This document shows positions 5,206 to 7,829 of a stretch of 7,829 bases of DNA, piece by piece. The position numbers were made by a program, and so were the translations under genes. A model generated the notes under the pieces. The model searched no databases. It was not told the origin of the DNA and saw only the letters and a list, made by a program, of their open reading frames with translations. Every line of letters starts with the position of its first letter. Positions within the stretch are counted from its first letter, which is position 1. Origin of the DNA: RGIG6307 sp964424345 (lineage in GTDB: Bacteria > Bacillota > Clostridia > Lachnospirales > Lachnospiraceae). Location of the stretch: the NCBI GenBank assembly GCA_964424345.1, contig CAYRIK010000052.1, forward strand, positions 1 through 7,829. The letters are read 5' to 3'.

Positions 5206-6003
5206 ATGCTTCGAGATATTACAATCGGTCAGTATTACCAGACAGATTCGCTTATTCACAGACTGGATCCAAGAGTAAAACTGGGCGGCACACTATTATA
5301 TATTATTACATTATTTTTAATTGGAAATGTATGGGGATATTTGCTTGCAACATTGGCATTGTGGGCAGTAATCAAACTTTCCAAAGTACCATTTCAGTTT
5401 ATAATCCGAGGAATGCATTCTATTGGATTTTTATTAGCAATCACAGTTGTTTTCAATATGTTTTTAACACCTGGAGAAGTTCTTTTTCAGTTATGGATTT
5501 TTAAACTGACAAAAGAAGGTCTTAGAACCGCTTTATTTATGGGTTGGAGACTTTGCCTGCTCATTATTGGTTCTTCTTTGATGACGCTTACTACGACACC
5601 AAATAATTTGACAGACGGTATGGAAAAGGCGTTGAAACCATTTAACAAGATTGGTATTCCGGTACATGAGATTTCTATGATGATGTCTATTTCTCTTCGT
5701 TTTATTCCAATCTTATTAGAAGAAACAGATAAAATTATGAAAGCACAGATTGCAAGAGGTGCGGATTTTGAATCAGGAAATCTGATTCAGAAGGCAAAAG
5801 CAATGGTTCCACTGTTAGTTCCGTTGTTTGTTTCTGCATTCCGAAGAGCAAATGATCTTGCGATGGCAATGGAATCACGTTGTTATCGAGGTGGAGAAGG
5901 CCGTACAAAGATGAAGCCATTGATTTACCAAAAAGAAGACAAATTAGGATATGTATGTATTTTACTTGTTTTGGCTGTAACGGTATTTGTTGGAAAATTA
6001 TAA
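5206..6003 (+). CDS. ecfT: ECF transporter transmembrane protein EcfT
   Basis: EcfT is the membrane scaffold that links the ATPases to interchangeable S components. The 265 residues include hydrophobic segments near 27-40, 43-57, 72-88, 108-127 and 246-262, with a long cytoplasmic helical region between the last two. The N-terminus LIHRLDPRVKLGGTLLYI is characteristic. The two coupling-helix motifs are visible: ARG at 183-185 in AQIARGADFE, and the second site as SRC at 224-226 in AMESRCYRGGEGRTKMK. The second is a variant of the textbook Ala-Arg-Gly, but its arginine, which contacts the ATPase, is kept. The start is fixed by the ribosome binding site inside ecfA2. truA follows after 21 nt. 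Confidence 0.94.
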   Translation: MLRDITIGQYYQTDSLIHRLDPRVKLGGTLLYIITLFLIGNVWGYLLATLALWAVIKLSKVPFQFIIRGMHSIGFLLAITVVFNMFLTPGEVLFQLWIFKLTKEGLRTALFMGWRLCLLIIGSSLMTLTTTPNNLTDGMEKALKPFNKIGIPVHEISMMMSISLRFIPILLEETDKIMKAQIARGADFESGNLIQKAKAMVPLLVPLFVSAFRRANDLAMAMESRCYRGGEGRTKMKPLIYQKEDKLGYVCILLVLAVTVFVGKL

Positions 6004-6024
6004 AAACAGATAAGGATACAATCC

Positions 6025-6768
6025 ATGATGAAAAAGCGTATTATGCTGACGGTTGCTTATGATGGTACGAATTATTGCGGATGGCAGGTTCAGCCAAATG
6101 GTATCACAATCGAAGGCGTGTTGAATGAAAGATTATCTGAATTATTAAAAGAAGAAATTTCTGTGATTGGTGCGAGCAGAACAGATTCTGGCGTACATGC
6201 TCTTTGTAATGTGGCGGTATTTGATACATATTCAAAAATACCAGGGGAAAAAATGAGCTATGCTTTAAATCAAAGATTGCCGGAAGATATTCGCATTGTC
6301 GCATCCAAGGAAGTGGCTTTGGATTTTCATCCTCGTCATTGCAACAGTAAAAAGACATATGAGTATCATATTGTAAATGCTCCATTTCCAAATCCGATGA
6401 AACGTTTATATGCACATTTTACTTATGTGCCATGTGATGTGGAAGCAATGCAGGAAGCAGGAAAATATTTGGTAGGAGAGCATGATTTTAAATCTTTTTG
6501 TACGGTAGGGGCACAGGTGGAAACAACAGTGCGTACAATTACGGATTTGCAAGTATCTAAAAAAGAAGATGAGATTGTAATTAGCGTAACAGGAACTGGA
6601 TTTTTATACAATATGGTGCGTATTATAGCGGGAACACTTCTGGATGTAGGATATGGAAGAAAGAAGCCAACGGACATTCCAGACATTATAAATGCGCTGG
6701 ATAGACAGGCTGCGGGACCAACTGCACCGGCTTGTGGATTAAGATTAGTAAAGTATGAGTTTTTTTAG
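6025..6768 (+). CDS. truA: tRNA pseudouridine(38-40) synthase TruA
   Basis: TruA isomerises uridines 38, 39 and 40 in the anticodon stem-loop of many tRNAs to pseudouridine. The 247-residue length is normal. The N-terminal domain carries VAYDGTNYCGWQ (10-21), and the catalytic aspartate is Asp54 in GASRTDSGVHA (49-59). The C-terminal domain includes KTYEYHI, HDFKSFC and GTGFLYNMVRIIAGTLLDVG, typical of the family. The first of two adjacent ATGs is preferred because AAGGA (6012-6016) lies 8 nt before it. It closes the ecf operon; ecfA-ecfT-truA-rplM-rpsI is a common order in Bacillota. No hairpin terminator follows, so some transcripts may continue into rplM. Confidence 0.96.
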   Translation: MMKKRIMLTVAYDGTNYCGWQVQPNGITIEGVLNERLSELLKEEISVIGASRTDSGVHALCNVAVFDTYSKIPGEKMSYALNQRLPEDIRIVASKEVALDFHPRHCNSKKTYEYHIVNAPFPNPMKRLYAHFTYVPCDVEAMQEAGKYLVGEHDFKSFCTVGAQVETTVRTITDLQVSKKEDEIVISVTGTGFLYNMVRIIAGTLLDVGYGRKKPTDIPDIINALDRQAAGPTAPACGLRLVKYEFF

Positions 6769-6776
6769 AAAAACTG

Positions 6777-6805
6777 TTGACATAACCGAGACTTTACCAT
6801 ATAAT
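6777..6805 (+). promoter_or_regulatory. Perfect consensus promoter of rplM-rpsI
   Basis: TTGACA at 6777-6782 and TATAAT at 6800-6805 both match the sigma-A consensus exactly, with the ideal 17-nt spacer. An A/T-tract upstream (about 6759-6773) resembles an UP element. Transcription should begin near 6811-6813. It starts 8 nt after the truA stop and drives two ribosomal protein genes, in keeping with high expression. Confidence 0.93.
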
Positions 6806-6810
6806 TGTTA

Positions 6811-7008
6811 ATTGTTGAAAAGTGCATACGCCATATGTGCTGCGAGGTCTTCCCAACCAGACAGTACACGTAGAACCCCCTACGATGGCTTAGCTATATT
6901 ATAATTATTCCGAAGCAGTCTGGAAATGCCGGACATTCATGGAAAGATGCAGCCGAGGAACAACTATTATTTAGGTCGAAAAGACTATTCATGTTGGAGG
7001 AATTAATC
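6811..7008 (+). promoter_or_regulatory. Structured rplM leader (L13-leader candidate)
   Basis: About 200 nt lie between the promoter and rplM. Visible pairings are: hairpin A, 6821-6828 with 6834-6841 (8 pairs, loop CGCCA); hairpin B, CGTAG/CTACG at 6869-6873 and 6880-6884; GCCA of loop A (6830-6833) with TGGC (6886-6889), giving a possible pseudoknot; CCAGAC (6857-6862) with GTCTGG (6918-6923); and GTCTGG alternatively with CCGGAC (6929-6934) as a local hairpin. A small hairpin at 6972-6987 with a GAAAA loop lies near the ribosome binding site GGAGG (6996-7000). L13 leaders are known upstream of rplM in Bacillota; I cannot confirm membership by eye. No terminator-like U-tract is present, so control at translation is more likely. 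Confidence 0.6.
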
Positions 7009-7437
7009 ATGAAAACATTTATGCCAAACCCAGCTAAGGTTGAGAGAAAATGGTATGTTGTTGATGCAACAGATATGACATTAGGTCGTTTATCTTCTGA
7101 AGTAGCAAAAGTTTTAAGAGGCAAGAATAAGCCAGAATTTACACCACATTGTGACTGTGGCGATTATGTAATCGTTATCAACGCTGAAAAGATCGTTGTA
7201 TCAGGTAAGAAGTTAGATCAGAAGAAGTATTATCATCATTCTGACTACGTTGGTGGTATGAAAGAGCAGACTTTAAGAGAAAAGTTAAACAAGAAGCCAG
7301 AACAGGTTATTGAATTAGCAGTTAAGGGTATGCTTCCAAAGGGACCTTTAGGTAGACAGATGTACAAGAAACTTCATGTATATGCAGGCGCTGAACATGC
7401 ACATGCAGCACAGAAGCCAGAAGTATTAACATTCTAA
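7009..7437 (+). CDS. rplM: 50S ribosomal protein L13
   Basis: L13 is an early-assembly protein of the large subunit that binds 23S rRNA. The 142-residue length is normal. Recognisable stretches are WYVVDATDMTLGRLSSEVAK near the start, HCDCGDYVIVINAEKI (47-62), the KYYHHSDYVGG segment, and AVKGMLPKGPLGRQMYKKLH near the end. I chose ATG at 7009 because GGAGGAA (6996-7002) precedes it at ideal spacing and MKTFMP is the usual N-terminus; an in-frame ATG at 6991 would place that ribosome binding site inside the gene. rpsI follows after 26 nt, the universal L13-S9 pair. Expression is probably set by the consensus promoter and leader upstream. Confidence 0.97.
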   Translation: MKTFMPNPAKVERKWYVVDATDMTLGRLSSEVAKVLRGKNKPEFTPHCDCGDYVIVINAEKIVVSGKKLDQKKYYHHSDYVGGMKEQTLREKLNKKPEQVIELAVKGMLPKGPLGRQMYKKLHVYAGAEHAHAAQKPEVLTF

Positions 7438-7463
7438 TTTAGGTCTGAAAGGAGGAAATAATC
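7437..7463 (+). promoter_or_regulatory. rpsI initiation region duplicating that of rplM
   Basis: ATTTAGGTC at 7437-7445 repeats 6969-6977 exactly. GGAGGAAATAATCATG at 7451-7466 matches 6996-7011 at 15 of 16 bases. The spacing between the blocks differs: 5 nt here, 18 nt before rplM. AAAGGAGG at 7448-7455 is a near-perfect Shine-Dalgarno. The shared sequence exceeds what ribosome binding needs. Confidence 0.6.
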
Positions 7464-7829
7464 ATGGCTAACAATAAAAACTACGGCACAGGTAGAAGAA
7501 AAAAATCAATCGCAAGAGTATACATCATGCCAGGTACTGGTAAGATTACAATCAATAAGAGAGACATCGACGAATACTTTGGTCTTGATACATTAAAGTT
7601 AATCGTTCGTCAGCCATTAGTTGCAACAGAAACAGCTGACAAGTATGACGTATTAGTAAACGTACACGGTGGTGGTACAACAGGTCAGGCTGGTGCTATC
7701 CGTCATGGTCTTTCTCGTGCATTATGCCAGGCAGACGCAGATTTCAGACCAGTTCTTAAGAAAGCTGGATTCTTAACACGTGACCCACGTATGAAAGAAA
7801 GAAAGAAATACGGTCTCAAAGCAGCTCGT
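7464..7829 (+). CDS. rpsI: 30S ribosomal protein S9 (partial, 3' end missing)
   Basis: The first 122 residues are present and the gene runs off the window with no stop. S9 binds the head of the 30S subunit, and its C-terminal tail reaches the P-site tRNA. Family features are the start YGTGRRKKSIARVYIMPGTG, the INKRDIDEYFG segment, VNVHGGGTTGQAGAIRHGLS, and RDPRMKERKKYGLKAAR at the visible end. S9 normally ends a few residues later in a basic Lys-Arg tail, so about 8 residues are outside. The start follows AAAGGAGG with 8 nt spacing. It is co-transcribed with rplM. Confidence 0.97.
   Translation, partial: MANNKNYGTGRRKKSIARVYIMPGTGKITINKRDIDEYFGLDTLKLIVRQPLVATETADKYDVLVNVHGGGTTGQAGAIRHGLSRALCQADADFRPVLKKAGFLTRDPRMKERKKYGLKAAR

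Noticed and set aside
5875..5886. SRC in place of the second Ala-Arg-Gly motif of EcfT as a loss of function
   Set aside because: The arginine that matters for ATPase contact is kept and the surrounding AMESRCYRGGEGRTKMK is otherwise canonical, so it is treated as ordinary variation.
5880..6062. Plus-strand 60-codon frame across the ecfT-truA junction
   Set aside because: It lies in another frame over the conserved C-terminus of EcfT and the start of TruA; no family resemblance or ribosome binding site.
6759..6767. T-run at the truA end as a terminator
   Set aside because: No hairpin precedes it; it better fits an A/T-rich upstream element of the rplM promoter.
6991..7008. ATG at 6991 as the rplM start
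   Set aside because: The GGAGG at 6996-7000 would fall inside the coding region; ATG at 7009 has correct spacing and the family N-terminus.

Overview
The window is a housekeeping segment of a low-GC Gram-positive genome. Strong AAGGAGG-type ribosome binding sites, sigma-A-like promoters and intrinsic terminators point to Bacillota. Three things make a clostridial, Lachnospiraceae-like host the best guess: ribosomal protein S4 lacks the N-terminal zinc cysteines, L17 carries an insertion of about 50 residues, and the order is rpsK-rpsD-rpoA-rplQ, ECF transporter, truA, rplM-rpsI. That assignment is inferred from protein features and was not tested by a search.

Region 1 (1-2720) is the distal part of the alpha/S10-spc ribosomal operon: the 3' end of rpsK, then rpsD, rpoA and rplQ, closed by a strong terminator. 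Two gaps inside it are longer than translation needs and hold RNA structure. The rpsK-rpsD gap has a 16-bp hairpin just upstream of the rpsD ribosome binding site. The rpoA-rplQ gap has two tandem copies, offset by exactly 58 nt, of a stem-loop whose stem shows compensatory base changes between copies. I consider this the most interesting signal in the window.

Region 2 (2721-3274) is a separate transcription unit with one gene, a 120-residue XRE-family DNA-binding protein. It has its own possible promoter and terminator and sits between the ribosomal operon and the ECF operon.

Region 3 (3275-6768) is an ECF-transporter energising module (ecfA1, ecfA2, ecfT) followed closely by truA (tRNA pseudouridine synthase). 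All are on the plus strand with gaps of 5-21 nt, probably transcribed from a promoter at 3291-3319. The 5' untranslated region contains three exact copies of a 10-mer, the last overlapping the ecfA1 start codon.

Region 4 (6769-7829) opens with a perfect consensus promoter (TTGACA, 17 nt, TATAAT) only 8 nt after truA. It is followed by a structured leader of about 200 nt, rplM, and rpsI running off the window end. The initiation regions of rplM and rpsI are near duplicates. I found no mobile element, CRISPR array, tRNA or rRNA. All supported genes lie on the plus strand.
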